From NCBI GenBank assembly GCA_011947345.1, contig JAAVTG010000581.1, forward strand, positions 186,001-250,000: a DNA stretch of 64,000 bases, read 5' to 3'. The translations under genes and the position numbers were made by a program. This document shows positions 43,858 through 54,074 of the stretch, piece after piece. Origin of the DNA: Phytophthora quininea. Taxonomy: Eukaryota > Oomycota > Peronosporomycetes > Peronosporales > Peronosporaceae. Position 1 is the stretch's first letter, and each line of letters starts with the position of its first letter. The notes beneath the pieces were generated by a model, which was not told where the DNA came from, searched no databases, and worked only from the letters and a program-made list of their open reading frames with translations.

Positions 43858-44528
43858 CTACGACCACCTAACGTTGGCCAGGCGGATCGTGCCTTGGCAC
43901 TGAGTCTCGCAAAAGAGACCCAGATTTGAGCACCTCGAGATTTGGACAATGGTTCCCGCTGGTGGTAGGGCAGCATCATCAACATCAGTGTTCCAGACCG
44001 TAGCAGTGAAAAGCAGCGAGTCCACGTCTCGTGCGTTGTCCTCGTAAACATCACGAAATTCCTGCTCATTCAACACATTTGTTAGCAACATAATGTCATA
44101 CAGAATAGACAGCATTCAGTAGGCTAGTCACCTTTAGTTGCTCCTCAAGTGGCTCCGGAGAGTCGGCGTCAACTAAATGAAGTCGGGTCAATTTCCAGCT
44201 CTTGTGCTCGTGGCCAGAAACCCACAGCAGCTTCATGCGGAGAACCACTCGCTCTAAGCTGCTGAGCTCGTTTTGAGGTTGTCTTGAAGGTCTGCATGAA
44301 GTATTCGAAAGTTAGTATTGTGTAGTCAAGCACCCCCATATTCTCGGCGGTGGAAATGACGCGTGCACCGTTACCATCGCCGCAGCCAGCAAGAAGGTCT
44401 TGCATACGGTGGTTTGGCGTTCGGTTCGATGTGATCTCAGCATGCACATTGCGTGTGCTTTGGGGTTCCAAGACAGGCGTCTTCGCCACAGGCGCGCTAC
44501 TTCTTCCTTGGCGGCCTTTGCCTGCCAT
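43858..44528 (-). CDS. Hypothetical protein, likely two exons with a frame break
   Basis: Starts MAGKGRQGRSSAPVAKT and reads GNGARVISTAENMGVLDYTI and LTFEYFMQTFKTTSKRAQQL. It then changes frame near 44190 to TRLHLVDADSPEPLEEQLK, and a GT-AG intron (about 44132-44070) leads in phase to EFRDVYEDNARDVDSLLFTA and PPAGTIVQISRCSNLG. I recognise no domain. The preserved intron suggests a host-type gene, though the basic N-terminus and location also fit a repeat-borne ORF. Confidence 0.4.
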
Positions 44529-44663
44529 GCTGAAATTCAAATTGTGAGCACAGCCGCATAAAGCAAAAGCAGCTTCATAAAGACCGATGACGACTACCCC
44601 GTCGTCAGTGTTGTGGAAGTTTGAAGATAGCACTGTAGTAGGAAGCTTTGGATACGTCTGCAT

Positions 44664-45309
44664 GAAATTGTAAGAGGTTTATAATAGTTGACACCGCGTC
44701 TCGGTTGAAGCTGTAAAATGCTATCGCTGTTGAAGCTGTACCTGAGTTCGGGAAACGCAACGCACTTGTCGTAGTTTGAAATGTCCTTCAGAATGATTTA
44801 TCGGCCCAACAATTCCCACTTTGTCCTTTAATCTGATTACAGAGACCACTTCAATGGAGATGTGTTTTTGGCTTTAGGCATATCCGACATCATATACCGT
44901 ACGTTTGAGTGTAAGCGAGTACTTGTTTCCCGCTTGAATTCCACTATATGTTGTTCTATTTGTCCCCGAATCTGATTACAAAGCCCTCCAAGAAGGGAAT
45001 CTACCCGCGTGTGTCCTACGGGCATAACAGTAAAATGTGTATCCAAGATATGCTGCACTAGCGCGATGCTCGTTGCAGAAGCATAAGCATCCTCACTCTT
45101 GCTTCGTTGTTGTATAGATATATGTTGACGTGTCGATGTAACTTCAACATGGAGCGTCGAGATGATTAGTGTAGTGTGTACAAGCCTATCTCCCTGCCAA
45201 CGACATTTAAAGCGCCAGCATACTTTCTGCACATGTATGTATGTGGCACTTATGCCTCGTATATGAGCTCATTCTCAAATTTACGTCCTCACACATACGT
45301 CAAGACAGC
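44664..45309. other. No supported feature apart from one unrecognised ORF
   Basis: Minus ORF 45232-44837 (131 residues, ASATSIALVQHILDTHFTVM) is open but motif-free. Two near-copies of a phrase about tgattacagag/tgattacaaag (near 44830 and 44970) may be an old duplication. Confidence 0.3.
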
Positions 45310-46044
45310 CATGAACGCCATGACTGCCCGTCAGCAGCTGGGTGAACGTGGATATCTGATCCTATATAACGCTGTGCCGGAGGTGTTCGTGAACGATATC
45401 CGCTCGGTGGTGCGGAGGTGTGCGGAGCAACGGAACTTTCGATGGAGAGGCTTTCGACACCCTACGAACTCGCGCCAAGCTGCCCCATCCGCTGGAACGT
45501 GAGATCACGGCTACCCTTTATCCGCACTACATGACGTTCTTTCCACACACCACCAAGGCCAAGTGGAGCATGTTGAAAACGACCCCTGGATCGCGAGACC
45601 CACCCGTTCGTCGTGACTTCTCCCCGCCAGAAGCCGACATCCACGCGGCCGATATGACCGCGCTACCTGGAGTGCTTTTGGTAGCGACACAGGACCACAC
45701 GGTTCTGTATGGATACGGATGGAACCGCCTCGTTGCCATGAGCTCCACAGAAGAGATCATCATCCTAAATATAGGGGACATGATGTTGTTTCGCGGTGAC
45801 TACGCTTTACTCGCCGGCAGGCTACACTACGAACAGCTTCTTGCTGCATGGATACCTGGAGACTCCGTACTACCTTCGAGAGTACGAAGGATCGGATCCT
45901 CAGGAACTTCCGAAGTTTCTTTCGGGTTATGCATTTGGTTTGCAAACCGTTGTCACCAACAACACCAAGCTTGAACATCTTCTCCACGACGGTGTCTTTG
46001 CCCCGGACGCTTCTGCTCTCGCCAGGCACAGCGTCCTTCGTTGA
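45310..46044 (+). pseudogene. PhyH/2-oxoglutarate-oxygenase-like ORF, frameshifted
   Basis: The plus strand gives ARQQLGERGYLILYNAVPEV near 45330, then in a second frame FDGEAFDTLRTRAKLPHPLE near 45440, SPPEADIHAADMTALPGVLL near 45630 and EEIIILNIGDMMLFRGDYAL near 45760, then in a third frame AGYTTNSFLLHGYLETPYYL to the stop at 46044. The layout (GY-start, acidic metal region, Gly-Asp-x-x-x-Phe-x-Gly-Asp turn, late His) resembles phytanoyl-dioxygenase-like proteins found in oomycete repeat ORFs. The usual HxD metal motif is not clear (HAAD instead). Two frame changes make it non-functional as read. Confidence 0.45.
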
Positions 46045-46092
46045 AGACGACCTCTTGTCATCTTCCTGCGTCGGATCTCCCCGACTGAAGCT

Positions 46093-47641
46093 TCATCTTG
46101 TTGTCCGCGGACAACCCTTGGGGGAACCACTCGGCGCAGCTTCGCGAACAAGGTTGGCTGGCGACTTCACACCCGTTTCCAGCGCGACGCCTTGATAGGG
46201 ATCGGGTCTTTTCGCCGATAGGCCTTTCGCCCCGACAGATCTCCGAAGCCCGGAGGCATTCACCGGTCCGCCTTCCCCGATCGGTACACTAACCGCACTT
46301 GCTCGCTTGAGTCGCTGAGTTTCCGTTGCAGTTCCCTTGATCCTGCGACTTTTCCAATTAATCTTTGACTGCGTATCCTCGAGGAATGAGATCCCAAAGA
46401 TGCAGTCAAACTCGCCAGGGACATCATAGACAACACCAGCACACTCGTACGCCTCGGCTAATCCTGTTACGACGAGTTGTAGCTGCAACTCTTCCAGTGC
46501 TGCCTCGACGATGTGATTATCTCCAAGTTTGACCCGCATATTCTTACCACCGAGCTTGGTGGTCTTGAGCTGGTGCTCATTGGCCCATCGGCTTGACACG
46601 TAGATTGTGGTGGCACTACTACCGAGCAACATGCTCTACGTCTTGATGCACGCATTGTTCACTGTGATTTCTCTCGACACGGCGAACAGCGGACGCGACT
46701 TGTATACCAGAGGGTTTTCACACAGAAGATTAAGGCTGATATTCTCAAGCTTAACAGTTCCGGCTACGATCTCGACCACGCCAGGACCCTCGCTCACTGA
46801 CGCGGTTTCTCGTTTCCCCGTTTGGCTTGTTCCTTCTTCGAAGCAAAGCAGTTGGCCTTAATGTGGCCAGGCTTTTTGCAGAAGAAACAAGCGCGACACT
46901 TGCCGTCTTTGGGCTCCGATCTCGGCTTCAACCGACTGTTGCCACGAAAGTCTTGCTCTTGGATCGTTTCCCTTGGCTAGCGTCGCGGTTGTTTGAAGCC
47001 TTCGTCTTCTCTTGGCGAACTTGACGGTCGGATGCCTCTTCCACAAAGTGGGTGGCCTCATACTTGACTGCGAGATCCATTGCTTCGCTCAGCGTTTCGG
47101 GGTTCTCAAGTTTGACGTAGCTGCGCGTACGGGACTTGATGCCATTGGCATAGCACAGGACTTGGGCGAGCACGCTCATTCCTTCCACGCGGAAGATGAG
47201 AGCCGAGTACTCGCCGTTGTTGGTCTCGGTGTCCGCTGTCTGATCGAGGCGCTGGAGCTTCTCACGCAGCACCGACTGGTAGCTCGACGCCTCAAAGTGT
47301 TGAAGCACATGCTCACGAAAATTCCCCCTCTTGTGCTCCACACTCGGTGTCGTCGATGACCACTGGAGAAACCAGCCCGACGCCGGCTTCTCCATCGCTG
47401 AACCAGTGATTCCTGGTAGACGGATGCCTGTATCCTCGATCGCGATGCCGCTGATCCAACACGCGTTCTCCACTTGAAAAGGCCACCCCTCACGTCTTCC
47501 CCTCGCTTTTTCCCCAGTCAACTTGGGCAAATGGCCTGGGACTTTTGAGCGGTCAGCCATCGCCTGGTTGAGTCGATCGATCTCTGCACGAAGTTGAGCG
47601 TTCGTGGGAGGCATGGGCTTCAACGGGGCTGGGACCAACAA
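46093..47641 (-). mobile_element. Ty3/gypsy gag-protease fragment
   Basis: Gag starts at about 47641 (PMPPTNAQLRAEIDRLNQAM) and includes NFREHVLQHFEASSYQSVLR and LENPETLSEAMDLAVKYEAT. A retroviral-type zinc knuckle region near 46870-46900 (CRACFFCKKPGHIKANCF) follows in a shifted frame. The aspartic protease lies at 46632-46093 (LLGSSATTIYVSSRWANEHQ, then GEFDCIFGISFLEDTQSKIN); the catalytic D-[ST]-G triad reads LGSSA and has lost its Asp. Reverse transcriptase does not follow. The element is therefore truncated and inactive, and adjoins the PhyH-like ORF at 46044. Confidence 0.85.
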
Positions 47642-47647
47642 GTGCTA

Positions 47648-47738
47648 CCAGTATATCAAACTGTGAGCGAAGCGAGCTTGGGGGAGGGCGCGCCAAAACG
47701 AAAGTGAGACGCCCCCGCAGTTCAGGCAGGTGAAAACT
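47648..47738 (-). repeat. Second copy of the conserved block at 23545-23635
   Basis: The reverse complement of 47738-47648 matches 23545-23635 over its whole length, including the shared ttttggcgcgccctccccc core. It lies immediately upstream of the gag start on the minus strand, which identifies it as leader or LTR-proximal sequence of this gypsy family. Confidence 0.85.
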
Positions 47739-47759
47739 TCTCGAAGCTTCCATGGCTGC

Positions 47760-48233
47760 CCCACGTCTGCTTCCTTACTATTGCTGGGTTTTACTAATTC
47801 TCCCAAGCTTTAGCTATTTCTATTCTGTCCTTGGATAGGCTACAAATAAAGCCTTTTCAGCCAATCCGGTTACACTTCAGCTATCTCAACAATCTCATCA
47901 GTTCCATTTTGACTCGTGCCAAAACCGCTTCTGCATGTCCCGATCGTGCCACGACCCCTTGCAGTCTTTTCGTCGTGCTTCTCAATAGCTTTAGCGGCTC
48001 CAAGAGAAAGCGACTGAAATCGGTTGACTACTTTGATCGATGCAAATCATTCGGGAAACGCAACGCAAAATGCTGTGGAATTTCCAGCGAGCAGGAGATG
48101 CAATAGCATCTTTTCGCCGTGGCATTTTATATTGCTCCACAGGACACGAGAAACCGGAAGCAACGCTCTCCATTGCGTGCAGCTCGTACGAGGTTGTTTA
48201 CTGGTCTATTGGGTATTGCCTTTTCGATATCCC
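47760..48233. other. Right edge of the repeat block, no gene
   Basis: Short motif-free ORFs only. It includes the 3' flank of the DHHC gene. Confidence 0.4.
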
Positions 48234-49375
48234 TCACGACTCTGAGGTGGCAGGCATCACCGCGCTGGGCGACTTCTTTACTGGTTTGGATGGGCTTGGC
48301 CCCAAGTCCACGTCCTCAAACACACCCTCACTCTCATGCACGCTCATGTTGACCATCACGGGCTGCACTGAAGCAGTTGCGGAGTTGCCAATGACTTCGG
48401 CTGGGTTTGTAATCGCCGGACTTGTGACTTCCTGTACTTTGCTTGCTGCAGTCTGCTCGTTGCTTCGACTCAGCTCTAGAGCTACTGCAACCGCTGCCGC
48501 GTGCTCAAGAGGGGTCTGCATTGGTACCGCTGAAGGCGCTGATGGAACTACAATCGTTGGAGGCGTCCCTCGTCGTGATCGAGCAGCAGAGATTTTGGCG
48601 CCTTTGGCGTTGCCGTGCTGAACGTGACTGCACTTCTGGGTCTTCGGCTTCAAGCGACGGAGGCAATTGCACTTTAGCAAGCGAGTGCACAACCCGTCGG
48701 GTCCGTTCGCGAGGATAAAGTCGTACGTTCCCATGCCCACACACAGCAAGTAGGTGTGGAAGCCAGCCAGAAGAAAGAACGAGTTTGAGAGCGAGATGCA
48801 AGCGGCGTTGTGAATCCAAAGCAACGCGATCACTGCATTCTCACAACCGCCAGCAGCGTTGAACCTCACTTCGTTCTCCCACAGCGTGCACATGAGGACG
48901 CCTATGACGGCTTGCAGCACGGTCTGACATGTAGCAGCGACCACGAGGCAGTAGAACGACTCGTAGTTGCTTTCTGCGATGCAGGTGTTGAGCCACGTGC
49001 AGTGGTGGTCGAGACCAGGGCTGTTCTTGTAGCACAAGCCGCAGTATCGCGATTCCTTGTGGGGAACGCGGAGGATGGAGGGCAACCATGCCGTTGGTGG
49101 GATCTACACGGAGCGCGAAAAAGACAATTCATCCGTTAGCACACTCACAGCAACGACCACGGCAAGCGACAGAAGCGTACAGGCTTTGAAGGGTCCCTCG
49201 ACTCGCAGACGCTCCAAGACCACAGCACGATTGTCACCAAAACAGCGTTGGGAAGAAGGATCGCGAGACACTGCACACGCACAGCGTAAACAAAAATGGT
49301 CAAGCCACATTCGCTAATGGGGGACGAGCAATGCAAAGCTGAACACACCTTCTCCCGACTCAAAAGCGTTGCCAC
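48234..49375 (-). CDS. DHHC-type protein S-acyltransferase (palmitoyltransferase)
   Basis: DHHC enzymes attach palmitate to protein cysteines at Golgi, ER or plasma membranes. The main exon, 49103-48234 (290 codons), contains the cysteine-rich core ending SRYCGLCYKNSPGLDHHCTW, then LNTCIAESNYESFY and two membrane segments (FYCLVVAATCQTVLQAVIGV, AACISLSNSFFLLAGFHTYL). After these comes a long Ser/Pro/Ala-rich cytoplasmic tail. The preceding exon ends at 49149, joined by a 45-base GTGAGT-GTAG intron with a CTAAC branch site. It gives two further membrane segments (VQCLAILLPNAVLVTIVLWS, TLLSLAVVVA). Between these two the frame changes near 49195, through either a very short intron or an indel. 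The start codon is unresolved (49375-49440). Confidence 0.88.
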
Positions 49376-49690
49376 GAAGGCAACAAAACTCTGGTGGATT
49401 TTGCGCAGTGCAATGTGAGCTCAAACAACATGGAGGATTTCAGCAGCATGGCCTGGGCTTACACTGATGAAGGCGACCTGGATGACCCAGCTCGCAGCCT
49501 GGTCGCGTGAGAAGGGCTTCTGGAACCCAGTGGTCCGCATGGGTGTCAATTGCGCGGCAGTCTCTGTCCTGAACAACACTGCGTCGCGCAGTTCAGGCCA
49601 GACACGCAGCTATTCCAAGCGCAAAGGCGTCATTCATATGGCGGTGTATAAATACTCGCTTGTATTTCTCCATCAATAGTCCAGTCTCTC
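49376..49690. other. Short intergenic region with an unassigned small ORF
   Basis: Plus frame 49467-49679 (TWMTQLAAWSREKGFWNPVV) is open for 70 codons. It looks protein-like but has no recognisable motif and no clear gene structure. Confidence 0.3.
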
Positions 49691-50008
49691 TCATGGAGAG
49701 GTGCGCACGAGCTGCTTCTCCGCCTGCCTCCTGCCCGCCGAAGCGGCCGCGGATGATGCTACGCTGACCTTGGAGATGGCGATGACGCTGGACCAGTTCT
49801 CCAGCACGCGCAGGGACTCTGCGGCGCAAGCAAAGTTGGTTAGCACGGCCTAGAGAAAACACACGCACGCGCGCACGAACGCACGCTCGTTCTGCTGGTT
49901 CATCTGCAGCAGCTTCTCGTTGATGCTGTCCAGGTAGCGCACCAGGTCGGCCGACGAGTCCCGCAGCGCCTCGAGCGCCGCCACCTCCTCGTTCTTGTCG
50001 CCCGCCAT
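49691..50008 (-). CDS. DAD2: Dad2-like subunit of the DASH kinetochore complex
   Basis: DASH/Dam1 complex proteins couple kinetochores to microtubule ends. Two exons, 50008-49885 and 49818-49691, join in phase (66-base intron) to give 83 residues. The N-terminal helix reads ALRDSSADLVRYLDSINEKL and LQMNQQNE, followed by SLRVLENWSSVIAIS, the pattern of the Dad2 family (paired helices, the second with a conserved Asn-Trp). The tail is Ala/Ser-rich and basic. Length is close to the short fungal homologues. The alternative acceptor at GAAAACAC...CTAG would shift the frame, so I prefer the CGCCGCAG acceptor at 49819. Confidence 0.7.
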
Positions 50009-50099
50009 TGTGCTTCGCAAATGGCTACAGCTCTGCGTTTTCCAGGTTTGTAAATAGACTTCCGGGTAGAACCCGATGACTTCCAGGTACCCGGCGAGC

Positions 50100-50385
50100 C
50101 ATCATCCGCTTCCTCGCCGTGAGCACGCTGCTCAGAGACGACCCCAACTTCACTGGCTCGGCGGAGGCCTTCACGATCCACGTTTCGACGGTACGACGTC
50201 TTTGGGCGCAGTGCCATCAAGGGCGTGGCCTGGCGGCGGGTCGAGGTGGGCGCCCTCCACGCCACCACCAAGCGGCAATCACCGTTGCGATCGCAGCACT
50301 CACCACGGGGACGAGATCACCGATGCGAGCAGCAGCAAGAGCGCTCGGCGTGGCTCGGTCATCGCTCGCCCCTACTACAGGGTGG
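50100..50385 (+). pseudogene. Bipartite HTH of Tc1/mariner transposase type
   Basis: One frame reads RRAIIRFLAVSTLLRDDPNF, AEAFTIHVSTVRRLWAQCHQ, then AITVAIAALTTGTRSPMRAA and ARALGVARSSL. Two helix-turn-helix units separated by a Gly/Arg-rich linker match the DNA-binding half of oomycete mariner-type transposases. No DDE part follows; instead the one-HKD PLD gene begins within about 50 bases. It is either a solo fragment of an element or a domesticated domain, and no start codon is certain. Confidence 0.5.
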
Positions 50386-50429
50386 CGATGTACCAGCTAC
50401 AGCAGCGCACCGCCGTCATCGACGTGCGG

Positions 50430-50975
50430 TGTCGCTCCTGCTGCAGCTGATACGTCGTGCGACTCGCACGATTGACGTCGAGCTGTTTGTACTGACGCAC
50501 ATCGACTTGGTGGAGGAGCTCATTGCCGCCGCGGGCCGTGGCGTGACCGTGCGCCTCTACTTGGATCGGCAGCAGGCTACAGCTCGCGTGTCTGCAAACG
50601 CGATCACGCAACTCCGCCAAAGCAACGTCCAGCTCCGATTTCACACCCGGATCGGATTGATGCCCAACAAGGTGATGGTTATCGATGGCGCGTGGGTCAT
50701 TACGGGAGTGCAAACTGGAACGTCGCCGCATTCGAGACCAACACGAAGAACTTCATTGTGCTGCAGGATGCACTAACTGGTGCGTGGGCGGCGATGTGAT
50801 GTCTTTTCATTTTTAACCATTTTGCATTGTTGTAGCTGCCAGGTTCATGGAGGAGATCCACCAACACTGGGCGACAGCCCCGGGCAATGATGAACAAAGG
50901 CTGGTCAGGCGTCTGCCCGCGGCAGCAATTGAGCGTGGAGTCATGGCTAGTCGTTGCATGTCGAAGTTGCTCTAG
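50430..50975 (+). pseudogene. Single-HKD phospholipase D family protein, altered active site and frameshift
   Basis: Resembles small PLD proteins such as mitochondrial cardiolipin hydrolase. The first readable exon gives LLQLIRRATRTIDVELFVLT, VEELIAAAGRGVTVRLYLDR and RIGLMPNKVMVIDGAWVITG. The active-site H-x-K-x4-D motif is P-N-K here: a CAC to CCC change would explain Pro for the catalytic His. A base is missing near 50706, after which SANWNVAAFETNTKNFIVLQ continues in another frame. The intron 50780-50835 is in phase and exon 2 (50836-50975) reads ARFMEEIHQHWATAPGNDEQ to a TAG. The start is not resolved. The lost nucleophile and the frameshift together argue against a working enzyme. Confidence 0.7.
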
Positions 50976-51204
50976 ATCGCCAAATCGCAGGATGGCCCAA
51001 TTCATTAAAAGAGAACAAGGATCTGGAAAATCATGCCACGACTGCTGCTGCTGCTGCCTGGGGCTGTTCGCGCCCACGGATGCTCTGTATTTCAACGTGC
51101 AGAAGGAGATGACGACGTACACTTGTAAAAGTTTTATGAAAGCATTTGTTCATTCGTTCATGGTACTAGTCGAGCAGAACTCGGTGTTGATACCACACAA
51201 CCAG

Positions 51205-51482
51205 TCCCAGGCTGGTTCAACATGATCTGGCGCATGGTGAAGCCGTTGATCGACCCCGTCACACGTGAAAAGGTGCGTGCGTCGGATCAGCTTTTAGATT
51301 GTGGCACATGTAGTGATCGCTTTTGTCTTGTCCTGCTACTTTGAAGGTTCACATGCTGAAGGGCAGCGTGATCCTCAAGGAGATGGAGACGCTGACCGAC
51401 CTAGAGAACATTCCGTCCAGACTACGGCGGTGAAGGTGCGCCACTGGGCGACTCGGATGAAGAGCGCTGGCAGCACACATGA
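51205..51482 (+). pseudogene. CRAL-TRIO (Sec14-like) domain fragment
   Basis: Two exons joined by a GT-AG intron (51273-51346) give GWFNMIWRMVKPLIDPVTRE and VHMLKGSVILKEMETLTDLE, matching the end of the CRAL-TRIO lipid-binding fold. After NIPS one base shifts the frame to YGGEGAPLGDSDEERW and a stop at 51482, the usual C-terminus of the domain. The N-terminal two thirds of the domain are not found upstream, where the PLD gene ends at 50975. It is a truncated relic, although its intron is intact. Confidence 0.7.
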
Positions 51483-51519
51483 AAAAGTATCTGTAAGTGA
51501 CAAAGAAGACCAAGAAGAG

Positions 51520-52543
51520 AATCAAGCTGACGTCGTGGAGGTTTTCATGCAGGGCAACACGGAAAAAGCGACGACCGACTCGCTGTTCAGCATCTCCGCG
51601 CTGGTGGCTTGTGCCGAGGCCAAGCGGATCACGCACATGTGGAAGGAGCACGAGGCCCGCAGCCTCACACGAAAGCAGCGCCAGCACACGGACCGACGAG
51701 CAGCCTTAGCGCTGGAGTGCAGCATGTGTCGGCAGAAGAAAAAGTTGTTCGGCGGTGCAACGATCGCTGCGTGCAGACTCTGTGGCGAGTTCACCTGCTC
51801 TAGGTGCCGCTTGGACAAGAAGGCCTTCAAAATGCTGGCCGACGGGATCCTCGGCAAGTTCCGGAAGATGACGGTGTGCAAGGTCTGCATGCTGGCGGCG
51901 AACAAGCCGCTTTCGCAGCCGCAGGACCCTCCGATGGTAATTGTCATGTCCGATCGCGAGGCTTCGCGAGATCGTCATCGTCGCGGAACTTCCTCGACAG
52001 CCAGCTCCGACGGTCGCTCTCGATCGGGTGCCAATGCCATGTCGACCTCATCAGATGAGCATTTGCCTCCACCTCCTCGTTCGTCGGAACCGATCCGGCA
52101 GCGTAAGTAGCCCTGCGAGAAGTGTGAGTGCCCATAGTTACTGCGAGTGCCCCGTTGCGCCAATATCTCCCATGGGCATGCGCACCCCGAAGCATGGACA
52201 CCAGCCAGTGTACGCAGACAACGACGTTCAGATCGAGCTGCAGCGCTACGGACCGCAGTCCAACGTCGTGAAAGCGTCAACCGAGCAGGCTCATCGTATT
52301 CAGCATTTTGGCAACCTCGGAGGCCAGCGAGTGCAGCAGCAGTTAACTCTACGCAAGCACCATAGCAAAACCCAAGAGGCCCAAAGTCGGATGCACGGGA
52401 AGGTGGTGAGCTCGCGTCATGAGATGGCGCTGCGGCGGACTGCGTCTACTGGTTCGACTGCGGCGAATCCGAGCCATTTTGGTGTCGTGCAACTCTGGGT
52501 AGTCATTTTTGGCCGGGACGTTTACCGGGAAGTCATGCGGTAG
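51520..52543 (+). CDS. FYVE-type zinc-finger protein, N-terminus missing or unresolved
   Basis: The ORF around 51520-52110 contains a helix (ALVACAEAKRITHMWKEHEA) and then a FYVE/RING-like zinc cluster: CSMCRQKKKLF, CRLCGEFTCSRCRLDKKAF and MTVCKVCMLAAN, with four CxxC pairs. A Ser/Arg-rich tail follows. FYVE fingers usually bind phosphatidylinositol 3-phosphate on endosomes, and oomycetes have many START-FYVE proteins. No START domain is visible upstream, where a CRAL-TRIO fragment ends at 51482. After SSEPIRQR a GTAAGT donor may splice to YCECPVAPISPMGMRTPKHG (to 52543), but the phases do not match with the acceptors I tried. Probably a truncated or indel-damaged gene. Confidence 0.6.
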
Positions 52544-52729
52544 TTATTCCAAGTGGTTGGCCAGCATAGCTTCATTGCAGCACTTTGACGTTGTCGGGCT
52601 AGACCTCTTTCTCCTTAAACAAGGTCCGTGTGTGTGCGCTGCTGCTGGCGGCCGGCCGGCCGGCCGTGCTGTCTAGATAGAGCCCTAGCTAACCGTTGTC
52701 GTCGTTGCTGTTGCCGTTGCTGCTGCCAG

Positions 52730-53065
52730 ATGCGTCACGTTGCTGCTTTGCTGTTGTGTGTGCTCGGCGGAAACGCCACCCCGTCCGTGGCCGACCTCGA
52801 GAAGGTCGTCAAGGCCTTCGACGGCGAGTTCGATCAGGAGAAGGCCGAGCTGCTCGTGAAGGAGCTTGAGGGCAAGAATATCGAGGAGGTGGTCGCGGCC
52901 GGCAAGGCCAAGCTCTCGTCGGTGACGGTGGGCGCCGCCCCCGCTGCCGGTGCCGCTGCTGGCGGTGCTGCCGCCGAGGAGAAGAAGGAGGAGGCCGTCG
53001 AGGAGGAAGAGGAGGTCGACATGGGCGGCGGCATGGACATGTTCGGCGGAGACGAGGACTACTAG
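52730..53065 (+). CDS. RPLP2: 60S acidic ribosomal protein P2
   Basis: P2 pairs with P1 in the flexible ribosomal stalk that recruits translation GTPases. The single-exon 111-residue ORF starts MRHVAALLLCVLGGNATPSV and continues KVVKAFDGEFDQEKAELLVK, the conserved N-terminal dimerisation domain. An Ala/Gly hinge (AAPAAGAAAGGAAAEEKKEE) and an acidic C-terminus ending MDMFGGDEDY follow. The tail differs from the animal/fungal GFGLFD ending. The start at 52730 fits the family exactly. Gene intact; nucleotide composition at third positions is strongly G/C, as expected for high expression. Confidence 0.95.
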   Translation: MRHVAALLLCVLGGNATPSVADLEKVVKAFDGEFDQEKAELLVKELEGKNIEEVVAAGKAKLSSVTVGAAPAAGAAAGGAAAEEKKEEAVEEEEEVDMGGGMDMFGGDEDY

Positions 53066-53260
53066 GCAGCTCGATCCATCACGCGCTCTTCAGGTGCAGA
53101 CAGCCACGCGTAGCCTCAGCTTAAATCGAACGTGCATGCCTAGTCGAGCATGGCACGCCTTCGCACACAGCACATAGCCATCTTCCGCCAGGGAGGGAGG
53201 GTTTTCTCGTGAATCCTGTTGTCTTGCAGTGCTCGGTTGCTCGTTGTTTGTGCAGGTTAT

Positions 53261-53910
53261 CTAGCCCAGCAGCTTGCTGTTCACGCGGCGGCAAATGCCA
53301 ATCCAGCCCATTGCAGAGATCGCGCCCAACGGGAAGCCTGGCATCGCCATCAGCCGCTCGACAGGCAGCATGTAGCCCTGCGGCAGCACCACCAGTGGCT
53401 CGTTCCAGTAGTATCCCATGGCCACGGCCATCAAAGCCGGCTGCATCCAAGCACAGGCGACCGTCAGCTCTCGGTAGGGATAACGTAGTAAGGGCCAGCA
53501 GCTCAAGTAAACGCACCGTTCGGATGCGGTCAAACTGCTTCTGCAGCTCGGACGGCGCACTCGCAGCCATCCGCTCCACTGGCGCAGTGCACAAACCATT
53601 AGCCACACGCGCCCGCATCAAGCAGCACAAACAACACCATCACAGCCCCACCCGCCAGCTCCTGCATCTCCTTCTTGACCGCGTTCATCTTGCGTGTGGC
53701 CTTGGACTGCTCCACAAACGTCTCGACCGAGTTGAGGCGGTTCACCAGCCGCACCTGCTCGTTGTACGTGCCCAGCAGCTCCTGCTCGGCCGGCGACAGC
53801 TGCGAGCCGCGCCCACTCCAGAGCTTCATGAGTACGTCCAGCAGCAGCACGACGGCGGCGAGCAGCAGCACGTCGTGCACCTTGAGCGTCGTGATCGTCG
53901 GCAGCTCCAT
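53261..53910 (-). CDS. GET1: GET1/WRB tail-anchored protein insertion receptor
   Basis: GET1 (WRB/CHD5) is the ER membrane receptor that takes tail-anchored proteins from GET3. Three exons, 53910-53652, 53578-53517 and 53467-53261, sum to 528 bases and 175 residues, the usual size. Residues 10-30 form a membrane helix (VHDVLLLAAVVLLLDVLMKL). The cytoplasmic coiled coil follows (SVETFVEQSKATRKMNAVKK, then SAPSELQKQFDRIRT), and then two more membrane segments (QPALMAVAMGYYW, LGAISAMGWIGICRRV). Introns are 73 and 49 bases, with phases consistent. A 15-bp tandem repeat begins 9 bases upstream of the start codon. Confidence 0.82.
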
Positions 53911-53918
53911 CTTTGGGG

Positions 53919-53977
53919 ATTGCGGTTATCGGTATTGCGGTTATCGGTATTGCGGTATCGGTATTGCGGTTATCGGT
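53919..53977. repeat. 15-bp tandem repeat, four units, upstream of GET1
   Basis: attgcggttatcggt is repeated at 53919, 53934, 53949 (14 bases, one t lost) and 53963. It lies in the GET1 5' leader or promoter, between that gene and the CAP-Gly remnant. Confidence 0.95.
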
Positions 53978-54074
53978 GCCCGAGTGTGGGCACGTCTCCA
54001 CGAGGCTGAACGATGACCGACGGATGCGACAGGAGAGAGCAGCTTCGCCGCAATATCGCGGCAGAAATCGCCCC

